From the NCBI RefSeq assembly GCF_009829325.1, contig NZ_VUOS01000021.1, positions 1 to 64,000 of the forward strand: a DNA stretch of 64,000 nt, read 5' to 3'. The translations under genes were made by a program, and so were the position numbers. The notes below the pieces were generated by a model. It made no database searches and was not told where the DNA came from. It worked only from the letters and a program-made list of their open reading frames with translations. Every line of letters begins with the position of its first letter. Position 1 is the first letter of the stretch. This stretch comes from Nocardia sp. CY41. Its GTDB lineage: Bacteria; Actinomycetota; Actinomycetes; Mycobacteriales; Mycobacteriaceae. Positions 17,739 through 26,202 of this stretch are shown here, one piece after another.

Positions 17739-18809
17739 TTGACAACCGTCGGAGAGTACTTCGCCTCCACACTGATCCGGGGCATCAACGAAGGCATCAA
17801 CGTCCCCGGCGTCGTGCAGAGCATGCACGGCACCCCGGCTGACGGGTCACTGGAACTGCCCGTCGGTACCGATGGACCGACCGGCCCCGATGGGCCACCG
17901 GCCGCGGCGTTCCGCTGGGAAGGCGACATCGCCGACTCCGCAGCGCTCAACGCGCTTGCCACCACGCTCCGCCCGGTCCATGCCGGGAAGGCGTACCGGG
18001 TGCTGAGCACGAACACGCTCATGTACTGGAACGGAACCTCGTTCGACCCGTTCACCGAAGCGTTCGGCGGACAGGGACCGGACGGACAGGTCAACAACAT
18101 CACCATCGGCACCGTCACCACGGGCGCTGTCGGCTCGGATCTCATCGTCACTGTGACAGGTACCCCGCCGAATCTTGTGCTGAACCTGACGGTTCCGCGC
18201 GGCATCAAGGGCCGCAAGGGTGACGCCGGTGGACCTGGTCCGATCCGCTCGGCCCCGGACTACCAGAACGGCACCCACACCCAAGACATGGTCCCGCTGT
18301 GGGACACCACTGCGAACAAGTGGGTGCCGCGCCCGGCGCCGTGGTGGCGTGGCCCGTGGTCGATCAACGAGGGCCTGAGCTGGAACAGCACGGGCGCGTT
18401 CGTCGGGTCGTTCACCAACAGCAACACCACCCCCAACACCGTCGCCCAGTTGACGGTGCCCGCACAGGATGTGGCCTGGCGCCCGTTCGTCACGGGCGGT
18501 GTCACGGTGTCCACGGTTTCCACCGGATCCGACACCCGGATCGACGCGGAAGTCCGGATCGGCTCCAACTCTGGGCAGATCGTTGCCATCGGCGCTGGCC
18601 TGCCCTACGGCGTCGAATGGCACAACCGCCTGATCCCGCACTTCGGTTCCTCGGCGATGACGCCCGGCGGGTCGGTGGGTGTGATCGCCGCTGGCACCGC
18701 GACCACCTTGCATGTCGTGCTGCGCCGCAATCTCGGCACCGGCAATTACAACTACGTCCAGAGCAAATCGAACATCACGTGCTGGGCGGTCCCGGTGAGC
18801 GCGCCATGA
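17739..18809 (+). CDS. Minor tail protein 2 with collagen-like segment
   Basis: A 356-residue protein. TTG 17739 is selected because AAGGAGGTG ends four bases upstream and the frame upstream of it lies inside the preceding gene. It has FRWEGDIADSAALNAL, a GPDGP triplet, GIKGRKGDAGGPGP, and the C-terminal beta domain (VAWRPFVTGGVTV; DTRIDAEVRIGSNSG). The same modules in the same order occur in the next protein, so the two are clear duplicates; the shared C-terminal domain also links it to the preceding one. Confidence 0.75.
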   Translation: MTTVGEYFASTLIRGINEGINVPGVVQSMHGTPADGSLELPVGTDGPTGPDGPPAAAFRWEGDIADSAALNALATTLRPVHAGKAYRVLSTNTLMYWNGTSFDPFTEAFGGQGPDGQVNNITIGTVTTGAVGSDLIVTVTGTPPNLVLNLTVPRGIKGRKGDAGGPGPIRSAPDYQNGTHTQDMVPLWDTTANKWVPRPAPWWRGPWSINEGLSWNSTGAFVGSFTNSNTTPNTVAQLTVPAQDVAWRPFVTGGVTVSTVSTGSDTRIDAEVRIGSNSGQIVAIGAGLPYGVEWHNRLIPHFGSSAMTPGGSVGVIAAGTATTLHVVLRRNLGTGNYNYVQSKSNITCWAVPVSAP

Positions 18810-19846
18810 CCGAGATATACGACGAAGACGTCCAGGTCACGATGCGTCCGGTCAGCGATACCGCAGGCCTGCCATACACGGTCAACCCGGTGCAACTGTC
18901 GCAGCGGCAAGCCCTGATCGAGATCCGCGAAGGCGCCAAAGGACCGTCCGGTGCAGAGGGCGCCCCGGCGTGGCCGTGGATCTGGCAAGGCGACATCGCC
19001 GATCCTGCCGCAATCGATGCGCTGGGGCTGACTACCGCTGATGCGCGTAAGGCGTGGCGGGTGGTGTCGGAGAACGCCATCTACATCTGGACCGGTATGG
19101 AACTGGTGCCCCTCAACGAAGCGTTCCTCGCTCCCGGCAAGCAAGGTGCGCCGAACGTGCTGACCGGCTCCGGTACAGCCGGGGCAACGGGCTCGTCGGC
19201 TACGGCTGCGATCACGGGAACCGCCCCGAACCAGCATCTCGCGATCACCTTCCCGCAAGGCGTGCAGGGCGATACCGGAGATCCGGGCGCGGCGGGCGCG
19301 ATTCAAGACGCGAGTGACGTCGCTGTCGACGAGGACCACCCTCTGGCCCAGGACTACGTACTCGCGTGGGACACCACGCTCAACAAGTTCCGGCCGGTCC
19401 CCTCCGCTCGGAACAGTGGGCCGTGGTCGATCGCGGGAGGGCAGTTCACGGGCGGATCGAACATCAACGTCAGCCCAAAAGTCATTGCCACGATCACGAT
19501 TCCCGCGCAGCCGATGCAGTGGCGCCCGATCGTCGAAGGCGGACTCGTCGTGTACTCGCACGTCAACGCCGTGGGGGATTCCCGCATGGACGTCGAAGTC
19601 CGCATCGGATCCACCGACGGGGACCTGGTCGGCTACGGCTGCGGCCTGGCAGCGGCCAACGACAACCGAGTCAGCATCGCGCCGCGGTTCGCGTTTCCCA
19701 TGACACCGACCGCGACGTTCGGCGTAGTTCCCGCCAACACCACAACCACTTTGTACGTGCTGGTCAGGCGCGTCACCGGATCGTCGAACTACACGGTGAC
19801 CACCGAGCATGCCCAGCTGATCGTCTATGCCCAGGCAGTGAGGTAA
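18806..19846 (+). CDS. Minor tail protein 3 with collagen-like segment
   Basis: A 346-residue protein; ATG 18806 overlaps the previous stop by four bases. It repeats the design of its neighbour: IWQGDIADPAAIDALGL, GDTGDPGAAGA, then LAWDTTLNKFRPVPSARN and a C-terminal domain with MQWRPIVEGGLVVY, DSRMDVEVRIGSTDGDLVGYG and a terminal LIVYAQAV close to the end of minor tail protein 1. Role as a tail-tip adhesin is inferred. Confidence 0.75.
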   Translation: MTEIYDEDVQVTMRPVSDTAGLPYTVNPVQLSQRQALIEIREGAKGPSGAEGAPAWPWIWQGDIADPAAIDALGLTTADARKAWRVVSENAIYIWTGMELVPLNEAFLAPGKQGAPNVLTGSGTAGATGSSATAAITGTAPNQHLAITFPQGVQGDTGDPGAAGAIQDASDVAVDEDHPLAQDYVLAWDTTLNKFRPVPSARNSGPWSIAGGQFTGGSNINVSPKVIATITIPAQPMQWRPIVEGGLVVYSHVNAVGDSRMDVEVRIGSTDGDLVGYGCGLAAANDNRVSIAPRFAFPMTPTATFGVVPANTTTTLYVLVRRVTGSSNYTVTTEHAQLIVYAQAVR

Positions 19847-19850
19847 CCGC

Positions 19851-20468
19851 ATGTCCGACGACGGCCGCGAGGTCATCGAAACCCGCGAGTTCGTTCCGAT
19901 CCCGGACGAAACCAAACCCGGATGGGTCAAGACGCAGGGCGGGCAGATGTCGCCCCAGTACATCGCCTACTTGCAGCAGATCATTGCCGGCAAGGTCGAA
20001 GAGTCCGGCCCAGTTCCCGAGATGGATCCCGAGATCGTCTCCATGGCCGAAGAACTCGCGGTCATCCACCTTCCCGAATGGCTGAACCCACTGGGACGCA
20101 AGCTCGCCGAACCGACCGTGACGTCCATGAAGCAGGCGATTCGCGTTGCCGAGTACCTGCACAAGCGCGGTTGGCGCGCCCATCCCGAACACGAACAGAT
20201 CCGCTGGTTGCCGACACCCGGCGGCATGCCCGGCCCATATGACACCGGCCTGCACATCGAACGCAACGAAGACGGTAGCTGGCCCGAAGACCCAGATCCG
20301 GAACGGTTCTGGGACATCGAGGCGATCGAGGTCCGGCAGCTGCCGAACGGCAAGTGGGGCGCCGCCCATCCGCGCGGCATCGGGTTCGAAGCCACCACGA
20401 AATCAGAAGCGTACGCGGGCTTGGTGAACAAGATCCGCGAGAAGATCGAGGAGGCCACCAATGGATGA
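19851..20468 (+). CDS. Phage protein of the tail-lysis junction, 205 aa
   Basis: A 205-residue acidic protein starting four bases after the minor tail stop. It contains EYLHKRGWRAHPEHEQIRWLPTPGG and PDPERFWDIEAIEVRQLPNG. No enzyme motif or membrane segment is seen. Similar proteins are commonly placed between tail-fibre genes and the endolysin in actinophages; the function is unknown. It overlaps the endolysin start by eight bases. Confidence 0.5.
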   Translation: MSDDGREVIETREFVPIPDETKPGWVKTQGGQMSPQYIAYLQQIIAGKVEESGPVPEMDPEIVSMAEELAVIHLPEWLNPLGRKLAEPTVTSMKQAIRVAEYLHKRGWRAHPEHEQIRWLPTPGGMPGPYDTGLHIERNEDGSWPEDPDPERFWDIEAIEVRQLPNGKWGAAHPRGIGFEATTKSEAYAGLVNKIREKIEEATNG

Positions 20469-21258
20469 CCCGACCACTCGCGTCCAGGTTTCTCCCAATA
20501 AGCACAGTGGCGGCAGGAACGTGACATGGGTCGCGATCCACACCCAAGAAGGCCGCGGCACCGCAGCGAGCCTGACGAACTACCTGTGCAACCCGAACTC
20601 TCAGGTCTCCTACAACGCGGTTGTAGACGACGCCGAAACGGTGCTCGTTGTGCCGTGGGAGTTGAACCCTTGGTCGGCGTCAAACGCGAATTCGCGCGCT
20701 GACCACGTCTGTCTCGCAGGAACGTTCGCGTCCTGGTCGCGCGGCAAGTGGCTGGAGACCAACGACAGCGACGGTGTCGACGAAGACCTCATGCTGACCC
20801 GCGCAGCTGAACTCGTCGCCTGGCGCTGCCTGGAGCGCGACATCCCCATCGAATACGTCGGCGACGGCAGCGTCCCGCCCGACCGTCCCGGCGTGTGTGG
20901 ACACGCCGATTTCGGCCAGTGGGGCGGCGGACACACCGACCCTGGCCCCAACTTCCCATGGGACGAACTCATCCGCCGCGCGCAGAACTTCGCGGCGGGA
21001 ATAGGAGATAGCGAAATGCCCGCTCTCGAAGAGACTTTCAAAAACTACAAGGGCGAGACTGTCACTCTCGGCACCGCCGTTTTCTTCCTCGACCAGTACG
21101 TCAACGAGATCCGTGAACAGCTCGGCGGCCCCACTCCGTTCAAGGGATGGAAGCAACTCGGCGACAAGACGGTAGTCGATTCTCTGGCGGACGCGCACCG
21201 CAAGATCGACGCCCTGACCGACCTGATCGGCAAGCTCGTCGCGGCGAAGGGGCAGTGA
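20461..21258 (+). CDS. Endolysin: N-acetylmuramoyl-L-alanine amidase (LysA)
   Basis: A 265-residue lysin that cuts the bond between muramic acid and the stem peptide. The Amidase_2/PGRP fold is seen in VTWVAIHTQEG (zinc ligand His27), CGHADF (His148) and HTDPGPNFPW (Asp160, the DPGP motif of this family). The catalytic domain spans about residues 5-185. The last 75 residues form a different, helical domain that may bind the cell wall or continue as an oligomerisation helix. The next gene is a holin-like membrane protein. Confidence 0.9.
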   Translation: MDDPTTRVQVSPNKHSGGRNVTWVAIHTQEGRGTAASLTNYLCNPNSQVSYNAVVDDAETVLVVPWELNPWSASNANSRADHVCLAGTFASWSRGKWLETNDSDGVDEDLMLTRAAELVAWRCLERDIPIEYVGDGSVPPDRPGVCGHADFGQWGGGHTDPGPNFPWDELIRRAQNFAAGIGDSEMPALEETFKNYKGETVTLGTAVFFLDQYVNEIREQLGGPTPFKGWKQLGDKTVVDSLADAHRKIDALTDLIGKLVAAKGQ

Positions 21259-21542
21259 TGAACGTGAGCCCTGAAGCGATCCAAGCAGTCTTCGCCGGTC
21301 TCGTCGCCCTGGTGGGTGCGGTGACGGCGTGGCAACAGAAGAAGGTCAACGAGCTGACCGCCCGCGTCGTCGAGCTGGAGACGCAGATGGAGGAGGAGCG
21401 CGGCAAGTTCAAGGCTGCCGTGCGTGTGATCCGTGGCCTTCAGCGGTACATCGACGACCTGTGCGCCGCGATGCGCCGCGCCGGTCAGGACCCGCCCGCC
21501 AACCCGGTCACCATCCCGCCTGAGTTGGAGGACGAAATCTGA
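21258..21542 (+). CDS. Holin-like membrane protein, 94 aa
   Basis: ATG 21258 overlaps the endolysin stop by one base. One hydrophobic helix (AIQAVFAGLVALVGAVTAW, about 7-25) is followed by a long charged coiled coil (residues 27-70) and a Pro-rich tail. The size, single membrane segment and place next to the amidase suggest a holin or a lysis-accessory membrane protein. One-helix proteins with a coiled coil are also found as second holins, so the exact role is open. Confidence 0.6.
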   Translation: MNVSPEAIQAVFAGLVALVGAVTAWQQKKVNELTARVVELETQMEEERGKFKAAVRVIRGLQRYIDDLCAAMRRAGQDPPANPVTIPPELEDEI

Positions 21543-21543
21543 T

Positions 21544-23019
21544 ATGGCCGATTTGCCTCCGCTCGCTTACGGCAGGGTCGTCGGCCGGTTCCTCGTCAAC
21601 ATCGCGGACGGCCCCGACCTTGGCGACCATCCCGAGTTCGCGCCGCTGAGCGGCAACGTCACGTTCACCGCTGAAGTGTCCAAGGTTCTGGTTGCCTCGG
21701 CGACCGGCGGACCGGCGACATACGTGCAATTGCCTGCGCATTACGTGTGCCAGCTCGACGAGTTCGGTTATCTGACCTGGCGTGGCGAGCGCGGTATCCG
21801 CCTGGTCGCGCCGAACGGCGACACCAACCCCAGCGAGTGGACCTGGCGTGTGTCGTTCGATCTGTCCTACGACGGTGACCGAGTCCCTTTCGAGGCGTAC
21901 AGCTTCGAGGTACCGGAGTACACCGCCGGCCCTGACCCGGAAGACCCTGACACCGGATCCACTGGGCTGGTCGACCTGGCGCTGGTGTCGCCTGTTCCGT
22001 CGAGTACGGGCAACGCCGTGGTCCGCGGCCTGTCGGTGTCGTCAGTCGGTCTCTCCGGCAACGCGCTGGTGTTCGGCTTGGACAACGGTACGTTCCTGCC
22101 GCCGGTCGTGGTTCCTGCTATCGATGATGCCTTGGACGCGGCGGATGCGGCAGCGGCTAGCGCCTCTGCGGCAGCTGACTCGGCGAGTGATGCCCTGGAC
22201 GCGGTCAACTCGTTCGATATCAACGTCGGCACGGTCACCACAGGTGCGCCTGGCTCCTCGGCTTCGGTGTCGATCAGTGGTGGACCGCCTGTGTGGACTG
22301 CTGATTTCACTATCCCTCGCGGTGACACCGGCCTCACGGGACCATCGGCGCCGGACGCGACCAGCTCCGACAAAGGCATCATCAGACTCCCCGGCAGTGC
22401 TCCCGGCGAACTCGGCGGCACGGCCAGTAATCCGACAGTGACCGGCTGGTCGGGCAAGTCCGACGTCGGGCATGCACACACCGCAACGGCCATCTCCGAT
22501 TCCACTTCGATCGGCCGCGACGTGCTTACCGCAGCGAGCCAATCCGCAGCACGGAGCGCGATCGGCGCGGGCACGTCAAGCCTGGCGATTGGCACGACCG
22601 CGGGCACAGCGTGTGAGGGCAACGACTCTCGGCTGTCCAACACACGCACCCCGACTGCGGGGACGTCGCCGTACGACCTGAGCATCGTCGCGTTCGGGAA
22701 GGACACCACACGCAACACGTCGCCTGGCACTGGAGACTTCCCGTTCGGCATCAAACTTCAACGAGATGCAACGTTCTCCAGCGTCACCTACCGCGGTGTC
22801 ACGGCCGACGCCTCCGGCAACCTCGTCGTCGAACTTCGAAAGAACGGCTCAGCCGTCTCCGGTAGCAGTGCAACGATCGCTGCCGCGAATCAGCTCACAG
22901 GCGGAACCGCGACAGGTACATACAGCTACTTGGCAGGTGACATCCTCACTGTGCAGATCACAGGTGTTGGCACCACGCCGGGCAAGGGGCTGATCGCCGA
23001 TATCAAGGGCGTCGCCTGA
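21544..23019 (+). CDS. Tail fibre / minor tail protein
   Basis: A 491-residue protein from ATG 21544. The N-terminal 130 residues are a beta domain (GNVTFTAEVSKVLVAS; WTWRVSFDLSYD) that may attach to the tail. It is followed by an Ala/Asp/Ser-rich helical segment (about 195-225), GDTGLTGPSAPDATSSDKG, the GHAHTATAISDS motif frequent in fibre tips, and a C-terminal beta domain (VVELRKNGSAVSGSSATI). Likely a trimeric fibre. It overlaps the next gene by one base. Confidence 0.7.
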   Translation: MADLPPLAYGRVVGRFLVNIADGPDLGDHPEFAPLSGNVTFTAEVSKVLVASATGGPATYVQLPAHYVCQLDEFGYLTWRGERGIRLVAPNGDTNPSEWTWRVSFDLSYDGDRVPFEAYSFEVPEYTAGPDPEDPDTGSTGLVDLALVSPVPSSTGNAVVRGLSVSSVGLSGNALVFGLDNGTFLPPVVVPAIDDALDAADAAAASASAAADSASDALDAVNSFDINVGTVTTGAPGSSASVSISGGPPVWTADFTIPRGDTGLTGPSAPDATSSDKGIIRLPGSAPGELGGTASNPTVTGWSGKSDVGHAHTATAISDSTSIGRDVLTAASQSAARSAIGAGTSSLAIGTTAGTACEGNDSRLSNTRTPTAGTSPYDLSIVAFGKDTTRNTSPGTGDFPFGIKLQRDATFSSVTYRGVTADASGNLVVELRKNGSAVSGSSATIAAANQLTGGTATGTYSYLAGDILTVQITGVGTTPGKGLIADIKGVA

Positions 23020-23462
23020 TGCCGTGCATTGTGGTTCAGCCCCCAGCTGTCTCGTCGTTCCTGCCGTCCGGTATGACGAAGAACGGCACCCAGATATGGC
23101 CGGACAACGGCACGTGGACACTGATCACTGTCTGGACCGCGGATACGACCACTTACCCAGGGTCGAGTGTGGTCAGCGACAAACTCGCGGTGCAGGGCAC
23201 TAAGTCGAGCGCCACTCTCTCAGCGTCCATCCCGTTCTCAGGCGGCATCTTCAACAGCGCCCACCAACTTCGGTTGGTGGACCAGTCCAACAACGTCATC
23301 GCCACTGGTAGCGCGGTCTCCGCCAACTCTGGCACTTGCACGGTCACTGCGTCCGGTGTGGACCTGTCCGCGATCACCAGCGTCGGCGTTCAGATGTCCG
23401 CGCCCGGCACCAATAACGGCTCGGTCAGTACCGGCACGTCCACCTTCCTCACCATCACCTGA
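23019..23462 (+). CDS. Small beta-rich phage tail-fibre-associated protein
   Basis: A 147-residue protein directly after the fibre gene (one-base overlap). It is Ser/Thr/Gly/Val-rich and almost all beta strand (SATLSASIPFSGGIF; IATGSAVSANSGTCTV), with no signal peptide and no catalytic motif. The composition matches a fibre tip or decoration protein. Function inferred from context only. Confidence 0.55.
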   Translation: MPCIVVQPPAVSSFLPSGMTKNGTQIWPDNGTWTLITVWTADTTTYPGSSVVSDKLAVQGTKSSATLSASIPFSGGIFNSAHQLRLVDQSNNVIATGSAVSANSGTCTVTASGVDLSAITSVGVQMSAPGTNNGSVSTGTSTFLTIT

Positions 23463-23481
23463 TACACAGGGGGCGCCTCTC

Positions 23482-24594
23482 TTGGCTGCAACGCTCTTAC
23501 CTCCGATGACCGGCCCGTACGCGGTCGGCAATCGGAGGCTGTTCCTCACCGATCCATCTAGGCCCGACCCGTTCACAGGGGCCGCGGTTCGTTGGGTTCC
23601 TGTCATCGCCTGGTACCCCACTGCGGGCACCGGCAGTCCCGCCCGTTACCTGTCCGGCAACGACTCGTTCGATTCGACGATGGCGCTGGAACTCACCAAC
23701 AAGTTGGAGTCCCGCACGTGCTTCAACTTGTTCGGGGTGTCCTGCTTCGGAGTGAGCATCGCCAACACTCTGCATCCACGGATCCGGGCTCGCGATACCC
23801 GCGCTGTCTTGAACGCGCCCGTGCACACCGGGCTTGGTCAGTTGCCTGTCGTGGTCTTCTCCCCCGGCTTCGGGATGCCCGGCCACAACTCGGCAATCTT
23901 GGCGCAAGAGCTGGCCTCGCACGGCTACCTGGTGCTGACAATGACGCACACGTGGGAAGCGATCGTCACCGAACTGGCTGACCAGGTCGCGAAGCAGAAC
24001 GTGCCCGCGGTCGATCAGCAGTGGGCGAAGTGCTTGAACACCCGCGTTGCCGACGCGAAGTTCCTGCTCGACCAGTTGCCCACCCTGCCGAACGGTATCG
24101 GCGCGCAAGCCGACCTCGACAAGGTCGGGTTTGTTGGCCACTCCTACGGCGGCACCACGGGAATGGAACTCGCCTACCAGGATTCACGGGTGAAAGCAGT
24201 CGCCATCCTCGACGGCCCCGTGGGCTACCCCGGCACCAGCAACCAGGCGCAGGACCACGGCATCCCGCAACCGGTGATGCTGCTGTCAGGGCCGGTCGAC
24301 CCGAACGACGGCTACACCACCGGCGCGGAAACCGCCGGATGGAACGCCTACGCAGCGACCAACCATGGACCGCTGCACCGCTTCCAGGTCGCCGGCGCCA
24401 AGCATCATGCCTTCACGGATATCGGGCTATTGACCACGAAGACCGCCGAGTTGTGCGGCACCATCGCGCCCGCGCGTGCGATGGAACTGCATCCACGATG
24501 GACCCGCGCGTTCCTGGACACCTACATCAACGGTGCCGCGGATCCGCTGCTCACCCTGCCTGCTGCGGACTGGCCTGAAGTCACCGCAATCTGA
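23482..24594 (+). CDS. Alpha/beta serine hydrolase, PAF-acetylhydrolase/lipase-like; candidate LysB substitute
   Basis: A 370-residue protein from TTG 23482. It has the lipase elbow GHSYGG (Ser221) after the strand KVGFVG, an oxyanion segment VVFSPGFGMPG (about 124-134), Asp244 in AILDGP and His308/309 in AGAKHHAFTD, the order and spacing of PAF-acetylhydrolase-like esterases. There is no signal peptide. Phages of mycolic-acid bacteria carry LysB, which frees mycolic acids from arabinogalactan; no classical LysB is seen here and this enzyme sits at the end of the lysis/tail operon, so a cell-envelope esterase role is inferred. Confidence 0.72.
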   Translation: MAATLLPPMTGPYAVGNRRLFLTDPSRPDPFTGAAVRWVPVIAWYPTAGTGSPARYLSGNDSFDSTMALELTNKLESRTCFNLFGVSCFGVSIANTLHPRIRARDTRAVLNAPVHTGLGQLPVVVFSPGFGMPGHNSAILAQELASHGYLVLTMTHTWEAIVTELADQVAKQNVPAVDQQWAKCLNTRVADAKFLLDQLPTLPNGIGAQADLDKVGFVGHSYGGTTGMELAYQDSRVKAVAILDGPVGYPGTSNQAQDHGIPQPVMLLSGPVDPNDGYTTGAETAGWNAYAATNHGPLHRFQVAGAKHHAFTDIGLLTTKTAELCGTIAPARAMELHPRWTRAFLDTYINGAADPLLTLPAADWPEVTAI

Positions 24595-24638
24595 TAACCA
24601 GCAGGCAAAACCGTGCGGCCATGGAAGAATCAGCGATC

Positions 24639-25343
24639 ATGCAACGCAGATGGCTCACGGTGCCGATCGCGCTTCTGTCCGCGGGGCTCGCCGCCTGTTC
24701 CGTCGATGACACATCCAGCCCTACCACCACGACACCTTCCACCGCGGCGGCGACTGTCGCGGCAGTGCCGGCCTACGAGTTCTCGGAGGACGGAAAGAAG
24801 CTGACCGCGCTGGTGCGCACCGACGACACCGATCAACTTCGCTTGGTGTACCGGGAGATTTCGGGGCGCGTCCTAGCGTCGTACCCTGCTGGCGGGTACT
24901 TCCTGAACCTGGACTGCGCGTTCGGGAACGACCCCAGCAAGGCGGCGAATCGTCTGGCTACCGCGAAGATCGCGGTCGGGCCTTTGGGTGCTGCGCAGAC
25001 TGGTCTAGAGCCAGGGAAAGCGTCGATTGACTTCAACACTGGCCGTATGTGCAGGGAAGGCGCTGCACCCGAGACGTTCAACGCGGACCGCTCGTTGGAT
25101 CGCGACTACGCAGTGGAACTGTGCCGTGGGCGGGTTGAGGAAAAGTACGTCGCCGATCAGCGTCCGGTGAAGATGATGAACATCGATGTCACTGAGGCGT
25201 CCGGCCGTTGGACGGTAACGGGTACAGCGCAGGGGAAGTCGAAACCAGGCGGCGGCGAGATGGCTAAGGTCTCGTTCCAGTGCGTCTCTACGAACGACGG
25301 GTTGCTGAAAACGGACCTCGTGAAGTTCGACGTCGTTCGATAG
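24639..25343 (+). CDS. Prophage-encoded lipoprotein
   Basis: A 234-residue secreted lipoprotein: basic MQRRW, hydrophobic core and lipobox LAAC with the lipidated Cys at residue 20, then a Thr/Ser/Pro linker. ATG 24639 is preferred over 24621 because GGAAGA lies suitably upstream and the signal peptide then has normal length. The mature part has two or more cysteines (LDCAFG, GRMCREG, ELCRGR, FQCVS) that could form disulphides. It is the last gene before the strong terminator. Lipoproteins at this place often block superinfection; that is an inference. Confidence 0.7.
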   Translation: MQRRWLTVPIALLSAGLAACSVDDTSSPTTTTPSTAAATVAAVPAYEFSEDGKKLTALVRTDDTDQLRLVYREISGRVLASYPAGGYFLNLDCAFGNDPSKAANRLATAKIAVGPLGAAQTGLEPGKASIDFNTGRMCREGAAPETFNADRSLDRDYAVELCRGRVEEKYVADQRPVKMMNIDVTEASGRWTVTGTAQGKSKPGGGEMAKVSFQCVSTNDGLLKTDLVKFDVVR

Positions 25344-25358
25344 CGACATGTGAACAGC

Positions 25359-25396
25359 GCCCCCGCTGGTCCTCAAGGACCGGCGGGGGCTTGTTT
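25359..25396 (+). terminator. Rho-independent terminator of the phage late operon
   Basis: GCCCCCGCTGGTCC at 25359-25372 pairs with 25377-25390 through 14 pairs including one G-T, with the four-base loop TCAA and then TTGTTT. It stands 16 bases after the lipoprotein stop and closes the long plus-strand structural operon. Confidence 0.85.
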
Positions 25397-25419
25397 GCGT
25401 TCAGTGGGGACATGCGGAA

Positions 25420-25466
25420 GCCCCCGAGCCCGGCAGGTTTGTGGAACCGGCAACCGGATCGGGGGC
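25420..25466. terminator. Second hairpin between convergent phage genes
   Basis: GCCCCCGA at 25420-25427 and TCGGGGGC at 25459-25466 form a perfect eight-base stem around a 31-base loop with further internal pairing (CCGG). It lies between the late operon and the minus-strand trio and may insulate both directions. No clear U-tract is present. Confidence 0.45.
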
Positions 25467-25525
25467 CTCCTCTTAACCCGCCCTCGGGAACCAGAACGAA
25501 CCCGGAAAGCGGGAAGCTCAATCGG

Positions 25526-25885
25526 TTATGACGCGTGCACCGATTGCAGGCGGCCGACGTGGGACGGTGCCGGCGGTTCGATTAGCCGTGGGAACATAAG
25601 CCCGTCATACGCCGAGACGACGTCACACCACTTCCGTGCTTCGTCGAGCGCGAGATGCCCGACATGGGGCGTGACGATGTTCGGGATCTGTTTGGCGCGA
25701 ACAAACGCCATCATCCGTTCGAACGCACCTTCGCGGCCCGGCTCCAGCCAGAAGGTTTCAACGACCGCCCAGCCCCGAGCTTCCGCCACATCGGTCGCGT
25801 TTCCGATGAGGGCACCGACGTTGTTGCCGCAGGCACCGCGCGCGCCTGCGTCGACGAACACCACCGCCCAGCCCTGCGCGGTCAT
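25526..25885 (-). CDS. Unknown prophage protein, 119 aa, possible resolvase-like fold
   Basis: Last gene of a minus-strand trio with four-base overlaps. The segment MMAFVRAKQIPNIVTPHVGHL followed by CDVVSAYDGL resembles the equivalent part of the upstream gene product (WIRFHDTDCMLVPTLRHLPG then CDLITLFPLG), suggesting the two are diverged copies. This strand-helix pattern recalls the N-terminal fold of serine recombinases, but the nucleophile serine motif is not evident and no DNA-binding domain follows. Function unknown. Confidence 0.5.
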   Translation of the reverse strand: MTAQGWAVVFVDAGARGACGNNVGALIGNATDVAEARGWAVVETFWLEPGREGAFERMMAFVRAKQIPNIVTPHVGHLALDEARKWCDVVSAYDGLMFPRLIEPPAPSHVGRLQSVHAS

Positions 25886-26202
25886 CGCGCACCAACCGGG
25901 ATGCGCCGCGCATACGACCCGAGCGGGAACAAGGTGATCAGGTCACACAGCCGGAGCACAGGAGCAACGTCCCGCCCCGGAAGATGCCGCAAAGTCGGAA
26001 CCAACATGCAATCGGTGTCATGAAAACGGATCCACTCCAGCGCCGACCGAAGCGACTCCGAATTCGGATCCGGCGCAACCAGGATCCGATCGAACTCCAG
26101 ATCAAAGGTCGCGGCGGTGTCCTTCGCCAACACCCCCAGTTCTGACCGCGTGTGCCCACTCAACCCCGACACCAGATAGAGCACAGCTTTCCGCGATTTC
26201 AT
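25882..26202 (-). CDS. Unknown prophage protein, 106 aa, paralogue of its downstream neighbour
   Basis: Middle gene of the minus-strand trio; its start overlaps the upstream stop and its stop overlaps the downstream start (ATGA-type). It reads KAVLYLVSGLSGHTRSELG at the N-terminus, then FDRILVAPDPNSESLRSALE and a DCMLVPTLRHLPGRDVAPV segment. The alternating strand-helix order suggests a small Rossmann-like or resolvase-like domain. No family can be assigned safely. Confidence 0.5.
   Translation of the reverse strand: MKSRKAVLYLVSGLSGHTRSELGVLAKDTAATFDLEFDRILVAPDPNSESLRSALEWIRFHDTDCMLVPTLRHLPGRDVAPVLRLCDLITLFPLGSYARRIPVGAR

Noticed and set aside
23497..24141. Minus-strand frame opposite the phage esterase
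   Set aside because: Antisense shadow; the plus strand has GHSYGG and a full catalytic triad.
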